From: Vibrio sp. UBA2441
GTDB lineage: Bacteria; Pseudomonadota; Gammaproteobacteria; Enterobacterales; Vibrionaceae
Reading direction: 5' to 3'
Length of the DNA: 40,302 nt
NCBI GenBank assembly: GCA_002342685.1
Contig: DDQN01000031.1
Span: forward strand, 131,346 to 171,647
Of the stretch, positions 24,275-31,286 are shown in pieces. The position numbers and the translations under genes are program-made. The notes below the pieces were generated by a model. The model ran no database searches, was not told where the DNA came from, and saw only the letters and a program-made list of their open reading frames with translations. Positions within the stretch are counted from its first letter, which is position 1; every line of letters begins with the position of its first letter.

Positions 24275-25900
24275 TTACTTCTGGTTACTGTTCGACTTGC
24301 GGCGGCGAATCGAGATTAAGCGAGTCAGAGCATGAAGCAGTACCCCAGCTAATCCGCCCCATATCGCAATCGCACCAAAGATTTCAACTAATGCGTTGCT
24401 ATCACGGCCAACCAGGTAGAAGTCATTTAATCCTTTTAAGCGGCTATCCCGGCTATGACACTCAACACACGGGACCGATTGATCTGCTGGTGCAACCATA
24501 TGTTTGATAGGCCAGTAACCATTGGTTTCAATGAAATCAAAATTACCGCTAAAGTCTACGTGGTTAAGCTTGGCACCTGCCGCTAACGCTTTTTCCCAGT
24601 TATATTCTGTCCAGAACGCACCGGAACCAGGTCTCCCGTACAATTTGATAGGTAAGATTCGGTTATGCTCTGTATCATAAGGCTGCTTGCCTTTGTGAAT
24701 TTTGAATGGCCATATACGCGCATCAGGGTCGTTATAATCACCAGTCGGGGGGTTGATATCGATTGGCGCCAGAGCGGGTTCAATGGTATCAAGCAACGTC
24801 ATCTGTTTAAGCTCGCCTTTATACCAGCGGTAGTCAGGCACCACGTTTTTGCCCCAGACAAAGGTACCTTTTTTACTCATGTATTCATGGTTAACTACAC
24901 CGTCAAACTCTTTATCCACTGTAAATGGTTTGCCGTCTTTCATCTCTCCAGCGGTAGACCAATCCCAAGATAGTTTTGTCAGGTATGGACCTCTTGCCAT
25001 TTCCGGTATATGGCAGGAAGCACACGCTACTTTCGCTGTGTGGTTATCAATATCTCTATCATCGTGCGGCGTTGCACTGTGGCACGATTCACAGGAAACA
25101 TTATTTCCTTCACGCTCGTCCTGACCTTTATTTAGTTCATGGTCTAAGAAGGCTTTTCTATCGTTATAACGACCCGATATTTTGTGATCACTGGTTGTGT
25201 GACAATCCTGACAAGCAAAATTTAGCTTTTCCGGACTCATGTGCACATCCAGCTTAAATTCGGGGTCAATGAGTGATAAATCCGTGTCTCCGTGCTTAAC
25301 ACCATTACCACCACCACCTAGAGCATGGCAGGCTAAACAGTTTTCACGGTCTGGAGTACCGACGTGTTGAGCTACGTAGTCAAGGTCGACCGCTTTTTGG
25401 ATTTTTCCACCCACTTTGGTGTCTTCATAATATGGATGACCCGAAGATGCGGCTGATTTTTTGTAGGTCCCTGTCGTATCATGACAAACCAGACAGTCTA
25501 CGTTTTCTTCCGCTTCCATGTCGAAGTCTTCGTTGCGCCAACCATAACCCGTATGACACTGAGTACAACTTTCATTGCCTTTTGCTGAGACGCAGTAGTT
25601 GTTAAAGCCATTCTTGCCTTTACCAACCATGACACCATCAACCTCTTTGGCCCAGTTCCAATGGAAGGTTTTATGCATCTGTTTTGATGCTTCGGTATGG
25701 CACTCCAGACAAGCCTCTGTTACATCAGGTGCGTAATCAAAATCCTGACTTAACACATCAAAGGTAGAGTGATCCGCTGTACTGGCTACAGAAGAGACTT
25801 CCCTCTTACTCGTCTCCACTATCTCGCCTACTGAAGAAGCCGACAGTGCTGTGCTAAAAAGCGCCATCAATATTATTATTGAGCTTATTAGTTTTTTCAT
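24275..25900 (-). CDS. Octaheme c-type cytochrome, tetrathionate reductase family
   Basis: A 541-residue periplasmic multihaem cytochrome with eight CXXCH motifs (about residues 64, 112, 136, 188, 230, 270, 293 and 478). Like the octaheme tetrathionate reductase (OTR) of Shewanella, seven lie in the first 300 residues and the eighth is far downstream. OTR can reduce tetrathionate and also nitrite and hydroxylamine in vitro, so the true substrate is open. The protein has a signal peptide (MKKLISSIIILMALFSTALS) and, unlike the soluble Shewanella protein, a C-terminal membrane span (about 506-526) ending in RRRK, so it is anchored. The start at 25900 (AAGGTGA upstream) is preferred over an ATG at 25933, which would spoil the signal peptide. 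It is the first gene of the operon; an FNR-type box lies upstream. Confidence 0.94.
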   Translation of the reverse strand: MKKLISSIIILMALFSTALSASSVGEIVETSKREVSSVASTADHSTFDVLSQDFDYAPDVTEACLECHTEASKQMHKTFHWNWAKEVDGVMVGKGKNGFNNYCVSAKGNESCTQCHTGYGWRNEDFDMEAEENVDCLVCHDTTGTYKKSAASSGHPYYEDTKVGGKIQKAVDLDYVAQHVGTPDRENCLACHALGGGGNGVKHGDTDLSLIDPEFKLDVHMSPEKLNFACQDCHTTSDHKISGRYNDRKAFLDHELNKGQDEREGNNVSCESCHSATPHDDRDIDNHTAKVACASCHIPEMARGPYLTKLSWDWSTAGEMKDGKPFTVDKEFDGVVNHEYMSKKGTFVWGKNVVPDYRWYKGELKQMTLLDTIEPALAPIDINPPTGDYNDPDARIWPFKIHKGKQPYDTEHNRILPIKLYGRPGSGAFWTEYNWEKALAAGAKLNHVDFSGNFDFIETNGYWPIKHMVAPADQSVPCVECHSRDSRLKGLNDFYLVGRDSNALVEIFGAIAIWGGLAGVLLHALTRLISIRRRKSNSNQK

Positions 25901-26186
25901 TTTACGCTTCACCTTGTTTAAAGTGATTGCCATTGTGCAGAAATTCCCATCATCTTAAGTTCAATTCAACGCCATGATAATTGTTAACAAAATGTAACAC
26001 GTTGTTTTGCCCGCAATAATTAGATATTTCCTTTATCAACAATTAGCAACTGCTAATTCAACATTTACTTATATACATAATACTAATGTAGCTCCAAAGT
26101 CCATAGTTTTCTCATGGATATTAGAAAGTTCATCGAAACCTTCAGTAACGATCACATATTTTTTTTGTGGTTTTTAGAGTGATTAC

Positions 26187-26200
26187 TTGATATATATCAA
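26187..26200. promoter_or_regulatory. Perfect FNR-type box
   Basis: TTGATATATATCAA matches the FNR consensus TTGAT-N4-ATCAA exactly. It lies 287 bp from the octaheme cytochrome start and about 350 bp from the riboswitch, so the octaheme operon is the likelier target. The sequence is symmetric and does not give a direction. Confidence 0.75.
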
Positions 26201-26490
26201 GATAAGATAATTATGCGTTATTGTTCATATGGTTAACTCTTAGGATATCCAAGCATTCTAAACTCAATTTTGTTGAAGATAATACGAAAGGAGTAGCCAC
26301 TTAATAGCTTTTAGCTATCAATAAATGATCGACTGAGTGATATATTCAACCATAATTTCGTACTATAACCATGTTAAAAAGCATAGAATGGACACACTCC
26401 GCGCAACATCCCATTAACATTTCCCCACCCATATCTCAGCACAATCAGTCATAACCAACGCCGGCGAACTTCTTAGCTCCATTATTTATC

Positions 26491-26518
26491 TCGTGTTAAT
26501 TTTCAACAAATAACACGA
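26491..26518. promoter_or_regulatory. Inverted repeat upstream of the cobalamin riboswitch
   Basis: TCGTGTTA, 12 bases, TAACACGA: a perfect 8-bp dyad ending 32 bp before the riboswitch and directly before a possible -35 (TTGACC at 26522-26527). It is a candidate operator for a transcription factor acting in addition to the riboswitch. Confidence 0.45.
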
Positions 26519-26550
26519 TTATTGACCTATCTCATGAACAAATTTTCAAG

Positions 26551-26735
26551 AGCAGGCACTATTATTCAGCCTCAAGGTGAAACTTCGAAAGTCGTTTTTA
26601 AAAGGGAACCAAGTGAAAATCTTGGACTGTACCCGCAACTGTAAATGGTGAGTGCGTAGCAAATTTGTCCACTGGAAAATTCTGGGAAGGACCGTTACCG
26701 CATTACGACCCATAAGTCAGGAGACCTGCCTGCCG
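26551..26735 (+). ncRNA. Cobalamin riboswitch
   Basis: The conserved core blocks are in order: AAAAGGGAA (about 26620), GTGAAAATC followed by ACTGTACCCGCAACTGTAA (to about 26645), TCCACTG then GGGAAGG (26668-26690), and the B12 box AGTCAGGAGACCTGCCTGCC (26715-26734). The outer helix is closed by GCAGGCA at 26552-26558 pairing with TGCCTGC at 26728-26734. It lies 190 bp before the cobaltochelatase-like gene. I saw no obvious terminator in the 190-bp gap, so the switch may act on translation or through a structure I could not resolve. High cobalamin should turn the downstream operon off. Confidence 0.95.
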
Positions 26736-26924
26736 GCAATATGTGATTAGTAGAATTACATAACGAAACAAGCGAGCGGGTTACTCGAATTTCATTAGTT
26801 ACTCAGAAATTCATTTCTAGTTAATTAACTGTTGTCCCCCAACGCCTGTTTTTGATTACATCATGCCCGTATCAGTGAGATCGCCTCAGTGTGGGTTTGC
26901 AGATGGATATATCGGAGATAGAAC

Positions 26925-27929
26925 GTGAATACGCCCAAGATAAAAATCATTAGAAATGTGCTTATTGCCTTAGCAGCCGTTTCTTTTTTTTCAACACCTT
27001 CAATAGCATCTAATTCCATGAAACAACATAATAAAGATAAGTCAGCCATTGTATTAGCTGCATTCGGAACCAGTTACGATACCGCCGTAGAGTCATTATT
27101 AGGTATTCAGCAAGCCGTAGAAAATCGATATCCAAATACGCCTGTACGATTTGCCTTTACCTCTAACATTATCCGAAAAAAATGGCACAAACGAAAAAAC
27201 GATAAACAATACAGAGAAAACCACCCCGAAGTGCCTATGGAGTTCTATCAAGTAAAAAATGTGCTCGGTACTCTGGCTGACTTTCAGAATGAGGGGTACA
27301 AGAACATTGTGGTTCAAACCACACTACTTTCTCATGGAGAGGAGTTCATAGACCTTAAAGCCTATGTTGACGCACTGGATTCGATTCAGACCATCAAAGA
27401 GAAATGGAAACCATTTAATAAAATAGCATTAGGCCGACCTTTGATGGGTACTTGGGGCCAGCAGTATGAGTATTCAAATGATCTCGATTCACTCACCGAT
27501 GCTCTGGATAAAGACATTCAGCAAGCCAAACAAAGTGATGCGGCCATTGTTTACATGGGACATGGCAACGACCATCTTTCTACCGGCCTTTACTATGAAC
27601 TAGAAGATAAACTTAACGCGAAATACCCTGAAGTGAAGTCTTACGTAGGCCTAGTTGAAGGGCACCCCAATTTTTCTGCCTTATTAGAAAAAATCAAACG
27701 CGATGGTACTAAGAAAGTGCTCATTAAGCCCTTAATGGTCGTCGCGGGTGATCATGCAAATAATGATATGGCTGGAGATGAGGAAGATTCATGGAAGATA
27801 ATGCTAACCAATGCCGGAGTGCAAGTAGAGCCAATATTAATTGGGCTTGGCAGCAATGAAAATATTCAGCAAATCTATTTGAAACATCTGGAAGACGCTG
27901 CCAACGATGCTCAAATCGTACTTAAGTAA
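26925..27929 (+). CDS. Exported CbiK-type sirohydrochlorin cobaltochelatase
   Basis: A 334-residue class II chelatase of the CbiK family. Salmonella CbiK inserts cobalt into sirohydrochlorin. The metal-site histidines are conserved: His213 in VYMGHGND and His277 in VVAGDHANND, with the acidic GEEF at 138-141 and the family's LAAFGTSYD start (about 44-52) and DSWK (288-291). Unlike cytoplasmic CbiK it has a signal peptide (about 1-28, NVLIALAAVSFFSTPSIA), so it should be periplasmic, like the CbiKP form of Desulfovibrio vulgaris. It also has a charged insertion at about 86-104 (KKWHKRKNDKQYRENHPEV). The start is GTG at 26925, with CGGAG eight bases before. First gene after the cobalamin riboswitch, so B12-repressed. 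No corrin-pathway genes are nearby; it may load or exchange metal in a tetrapyrrole that the following transporters move. Confidence 0.9.
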   Translation: MNTPKIKIIRNVLIALAAVSFFSTPSIASNSMKQHNKDKSAIVLAAFGTSYDTAVESLLGIQQAVENRYPNTPVRFAFTSNIIRKKWHKRKNDKQYRENHPEVPMEFYQVKNVLGTLADFQNEGYKNIVVQTTLLSHGEEFIDLKAYVDALDSIQTIKEKWKPFNKIALGRPLMGTWGQQYEYSNDLDSLTDALDKDIQQAKQSDAAIVYMGHGNDHLSTGLYYELEDKLNAKYPEVKSYVGLVEGHPNFSALLEKIKRDGTKKVLIKPLMVVAGDHANNDMAGDEEDSWKIMLTNAGVQVEPILIGLGSNENIQQIYLKHLEDAANDAQIVLK

Positions 27930-27940
27930 CGCAGACCTCT

Positions 27941-27967
27941 AGAGCCAAGCCGTCAATGTTTGGCTCT
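27941..27967 (+). other. Hairpin between the chelatase and ABC genes
   Basis: A perfect 8-bp stem AGAGCCAA / TTGGCTCT with an 11-base loop, 12 bp after the chelatase stop; the next bases are TTCACCC, only a short T run. It covers the first in-frame ATG of the next gene (27956), which argues for the later start at 27995. It may be a weak attenuator or a transcript-processing site. Confidence 0.6.
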
Positions 27968-27994
27968 TTCACCCACTACATTGGGCACTTTTCT

Positions 27995-28876
27995 ATGCCA
28001 GAGTTAACCAATAACAATGACTCCCCTATTATCCAGGTAAAATCATTATGCCGGGAATTTGATAACACACTTGCTGTAGATAAGGTAAGTTTCGTTTTGA
28101 ACAAGGGAGAAATTTGTGCCTTTCTTGGCCCAAATGGCGCGGGAAAGACCACTATTATAAAAATGCTTACCGGCCTTCTAGAACCCGGCGCTGGCGAAAT
28201 TTTATATCAGGGAGAACACTATCACCCCAAGCGCCTAAACTTAAAAAAGTTAATTGGTGTCGTTCCTCAGCACAATAATATTGATAGAGAGCTAACTCTA
28301 GCTGAAAACTTAAGAGTTCACGGATTACTTTACCATTTAAAAGGTCAAGAACTTGAATCCCGAATAACACAGAGCCTTGAGTTTGCTGGTTTAACAGAAC
28401 ATGCCAATAAATCATCAGGTAAATTATCTGGTGGCATGAAAAGAAAGCTGGTAATCGCCCGAGCATTAATGCATCAACCAAAGATCCTATTCCTAGATGA
28501 GCCTACTGTGGGGCTTGACCCTCATAGTCGACGCAAAATGTGGCAGTTTTTATCCCGTATAAATAAAGAACACGACTGCACTATATTCTTAACCACTCAC
28601 TATATTGAAGAAGCAGAGCGACTTGCACAAAGAGTCATCTTCATAGAGCAAGGTAAAATTATCACAGAAGGAACACCTGAATTACTAAAAACTAATGTAG
28701 GCCAATATGTACTCGATATTCAAAGAGAAGAGATCCAACAAGAATTTTTTTCGCTACGAGAAGAGGCACTTTTAAGATTAAAAGAGATTAGTGACGTACC
28801 TGTAAGTATACGAGAAACCACGTTAGAAGATGTTTTCCTAACCATGACTGGCAAGAGGTTAATAAACAATGCTTAA
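27995..28876 (+). CDS. ABC-2 type transporter ATP-binding protein
   Basis: A 293-residue ATPase of the NodI/CcmA/YadG group. Walker A is FLGPNGAGKTTIIKML, Q-loop VVPQHNNI, signature LSGGMKRKLVIARALM, Walker B ILFLDEPTVGLD, and H-loop TTHYIEEAERL. An ATG at 27956 is in frame but lies inside the intercistronic hairpin and has no ribosome site; the start at 27995 gives a normal N terminus, although its ribosome site is also weak. It overlaps the permease gene by 8 bp, so the two are probably translated together. This class usually drives export. The cargo is unknown; the B12 riboswitch ahead of the operon suggests a corrinoid, another tetrapyrrole or cobalt. Confidence 0.93.
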   Translation: MPELTNNNDSPIIQVKSLCREFDNTLAVDKVSFVLNKGEICAFLGPNGAGKTTIIKMLTGLLEPGAGEILYQGEHYHPKRLNLKKLIGVVPQHNNIDRELTLAENLRVHGLLYHLKGQELESRITQSLEFAGLTEHANKSSGKLSGGMKRKLVIARALMHQPKILFLDEPTVGLDPHSRRKMWQFLSRINKEHDCTIFLTTHYIEEAERLAQRVIFIEQGKIITEGTPELLKTNVGQYVLDIQREEIQQEFFSLREEALLRLKEISDVPVSIRETTLEDVFLTMTGKRLINNA

Positions 28877-29609
28877 TGGTGTACGGGGTATTTATTACCG
28901 CGAGTGTATGATTCTGCGTAAAAAGCTTGTTCGAACGATAATGGCTGGGGCCGTGCCGCCTTTTCTATATTTAATGGCATTCGGTTATGGCGTAGGTAAA
29001 GATACTACTGTAGACGGCATAGACTATCTGACCTTTCTGCTTCCAGGCCTGTTGGCGATGTCTAGCATGAATCATAGCTACAATATTGCCACGGAAATTA
29101 ATATCAGCCGTTTTTATCTGAAAATTTTTGAAGAATTTTTATTAGCGCCTAACCAGCGTTGGCAGATAATTACAGGGGAAGTACTCTATGGCATAACCAA
29201 AGGTATGATCCCGGTGCTTATCATTGGCGTGTACAGCATTCTATGCGGAGTCGAACTTCACTTCTCAACTCTCTTTATAGCCGCCCTTTTTCTACATTTG
29301 GCTGCATTCTCATTGATTGGATTTATCGTTGCACTTAAGATGAAAAACCATCGTGACCAAGCAACAATGAACGCCTTTATTATCACTCCGATGATGTTTT
29401 TATCCGGTACCTTTTTTCCTGTAGATCAAATGCCGAGCATCATTCAATTTCTCGCATCAATTTCTCCACTCACTTACAGTGCCGACCTGATCAGAACATC
29501 TTTGTTGAACAGCGGAGATTTTGCAACTTCCTCCTTAATTATCCTGTCGATGCTTAACGGAATATTAATTTTGATAGCCAACTATATTGTACAGAGAGTT
29601 GAAACATGA
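28869..29609 (+). CDS. ABC-2 type transporter permease
   Basis: A 246-residue membrane protein of the ABC-2 (NodJ/YadH) family with about six hydrophobic spans: an N-terminal amphipathic YYRECMILRKKLVRTIMAG, spans from about 25 onward, and the family block MMFLSGTFFPVDQMPSIIQFLASISPLTYSADLIR (in part) at about 174-208. It partners the ATPase encoded immediately upstream (8-bp overlap) and its stop overlaps the next start as ATGA. Its membership of a cobalamin-regulated operon is the only clue to substrate. Confidence 0.92.
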   Translation: MLNGVRGIYYRECMILRKKLVRTIMAGAVPPFLYLMAFGYGVGKDTTVDGIDYLTFLLPGLLAMSSMNHSYNIATEINISRFYLKIFEEFLLAPNQRWQIITGEVLYGITKGMIPVLIIGVYSILCGVELHFSTLFIAALFLHLAAFSLIGFIVALKMKNHRDQATMNAFIITPMMFLSGTFFPVDQMPSIIQFLASISPLTYSADLIRTSLLNSGDFATSSLIILSMLNGILILIANYIVQRVET

Positions 29610-30556
29610 AATGGGGCCTGCTTAGTCTATTCCTACTGTGCGCAGCGATATCAATGCTGATCGGTCCAAATTGGATCAATCCTTTAAGCATGAATCCATT
29701 AGAACAAAATATTTTGTTTGAGCTGAGAGCACCCAGAGTATTATTTTCGGCGATTATCGGTGCCATGTTAGGATTAAGTGGCAGTATCTATCAGCTCACA
29801 CTGAAAAATCCACTGGCGGACAGTTTTACCACAGGCGCGGCATCATCCTCTGCACTAGGTGCCGTTTTGGCCATTTCTATTGGCGTCCCTGTACACTTTG
29901 TATCAGTCTTTGCCTTTATTACCGGGCTCAGTGGATTGATTTTAGTCTATCGGATGTCACTAACCCACGGAAAAATCAACCCCATCACCATGATACTGGC
30001 GGGCGTGGTGATGAATGTAGTGGCTTCTTCCATTATTAGCTTCTCAAAGTATTATTTTGAAGACTCCCTTAACTCCATTGTTTACTGGCTTATGGGCGGT
30101 ATCTTCATGGTCAGTTGGGATAAACTCGCAGTTTGTATTTTGATATTCGCCATGATTTACGCGTATTTCCAACACCATTCAATGAGACTCAATATATTGG
30201 CATTAGATGAACAGTCTGCTCAAAGCCTTGGTGTCAATGTCCACCGACTACGTGCAGTGGTGTTTATACTTTCCACTTTGCTGGTCTCTGTAGCGGTTAG
30301 TTTTTCCGGTATTATAGGCTTTGTCGGGTTGATTGTGCCTCATGTTTCCCGCAGCTTATTTGGCAGCGATATGAAACTTAATATCTTCTATTCCAGCCTC
30401 TTCGGTAGTTTTTTACTAATGGCCTCCGACACACTTTCACGAGTCATCATTCCAGGCGGAGCAGAACTTCCTGTCGGTATCATCACCGCTTTATTCGGTG
30501 GTTTCTTTTTCTTTTATCTTTTAAAAACTCGTAGAGAGAGATTTTGGAATGGCTAA
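29606..30556 (+). CDS. BtuC/FecCD-type ABC importer permease
   Basis: A 316-residue permease of the FecCD family, which imports cobalamin, haem or iron siderophores. About nine to ten hydrophobic spans are visible. Family signatures include LRAPRVLFSAIIGAMLGLSG near the N terminus, NPLADSFTTGAASSSALGAV (about 73-92), and GIIGFVGLIVPHVSRSLFGSD (about 232-252, the cytoplasmic coupling region). Genes for the ATPase and binding protein follow with overlaps of 8 and 47 bp. The B12 riboswitch ahead of the operon favours a BtuC role, but haem and siderophore permeases look the same at this level. Confidence 0.92.
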   Translation: MKWGLLSLFLLCAAISMLIGPNWINPLSMNPLEQNILFELRAPRVLFSAIIGAMLGLSGSIYQLTLKNPLADSFTTGAASSSALGAVLAISIGVPVHFVSVFAFITGLSGLILVYRMSLTHGKINPITMILAGVVMNVVASSIISFSKYYFEDSLNSIVYWLMGGIFMVSWDKLAVCILIFAMIYAYFQHHSMRLNILALDEQSAQSLGVNVHRLRAVVFILSTLLVSVAVSFSGIIGFVGLIVPHVSRSLFGSDMKLNIFYSSLFGSFLLMASDTLSRVIIPGGAELPVGIITALFGGFFFFYLLKTRRERFWNG

Positions 30557-31286
30557 AATTGAACTAAAAAACCTCTCGTATCGTCGCAACGATTTTTGTT
30601 TGAATGTCGATTCACTGTATATTCAAGAAGGTGAAAAAGTGGCTCTTATGGGGGAAAATGGTTGCGGTAAAAGCACTCTTATCAACTTGATGACCGGACT
30701 AATTGAACCGGAAAATGCGTCTGTTTTTTACGCCGACAAAGAGATTGGCAAACTTTCACATCTGGATCGCGCGAAAATATTCTCTATCCTCCCTCAGTTT
30801 GCTGATATTTCTTTCCCATTTAGTGTATTTGAAGTGGTTCAACTGGGCAGATTTGCACATACGCAAGGAAGGCCGTTCAGCCAAACCGACGTTCACAAAA
30901 CCGAACGTTTGTTAGAGCTACTTGATATTATGCAATACCGGAACAAAAGCTATTCTGAACTTTCAGGTGGTGAAAAACGTAGAGTGATGCTTGCACGAGT
31001 TTTGAACCAAGAAGCACCTGTAATTTATCTGGACGAACCTAACTCGAGTCTAGATATACGCCATACGTTGGAGATATTTCATCATCTGCACCAATTGCCA
31101 CAAACCATCATTACATCAGTGCATGATATCAATCTTGCCCATCGCTATTTCAACCGTTTTTTGTTCTTTAAGCAAGGTAGACTGCTCCACGATGTAAAAC
31201 GAACGGACGTCTCTGCTCAACTACTCTCTGAGGTTTATAATGTATCGGTTACTACTAATACTGACAGCTTTAGCTTTCAGCCCTAG
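30549..31286 (+). CDS. BtuD/FecE-type ABC importer ATPase
   Basis: A 245-residue ATPase of the FecE/BtuD class. Walker A is ALMGENGCGKSTLINLM, Q-loop ILPQFADISF, signature YSELSGGEKRRVMLARVL, Walker B VIYLDEPNSSLD, and the H-loop histidine is in TSVHDINLAH. It starts with ATG inside the end of the permease gene (8-bp overlap). Its 3' end overlaps the binding-protein gene by 47 bp. It is distinct from the ABC-2 ATPase encoded earlier in the same operon, so the operon codes for two separate ABC systems. Confidence 0.93.
   Translation: MAKIELKNLSYRRNDFCLNVDSLYIQEGEKVALMGENGCGKSTLINLMTGLIEPENASVFYADKEIGKLSHLDRAKIFSILPQFADISFPFSVFEVVQLGRFAHTQGRPFSQTDVHKTERLLELLDIMQYRNKSYSELSGGEKRRVMLARVLNQEAPVIYLDEPNSSLDIRHTLEIFHHLHQLPQTIITSVHDINLAHRYFNRFLFFKQGRLLHDVKRTDVSAQLLSEVYNVSVTTNTDSFSFQP

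Larger units (their letters stand above)
25901..26550. promoter_or_regulatory. Divergent control region, octaheme operon and B12 locus
   Basis: About 650 bp without a gene, very AT-rich. It contains a candidate ArcA-type direct repeat TGTTA/TGTAA with 11-bp period at 25982-25997, a perfect FNR box at 26187-26200, a 15-bp inverted repeat ATAGCT TTT AGCTAT at 26304-26318, and an 8-bp dyad at 26491-26518 just before the riboswitch. Several regulators probably act here; no small gene with a ribosome site was found. Confidence 0.5.

Noticed and set aside
26861..27049. Minus-strand open frame across the chelatase start
   Set aside because: Antisense to the signal-peptide region of the chelatase, where a hydrophobic stretch commonly creates such frames; no ribosome site.
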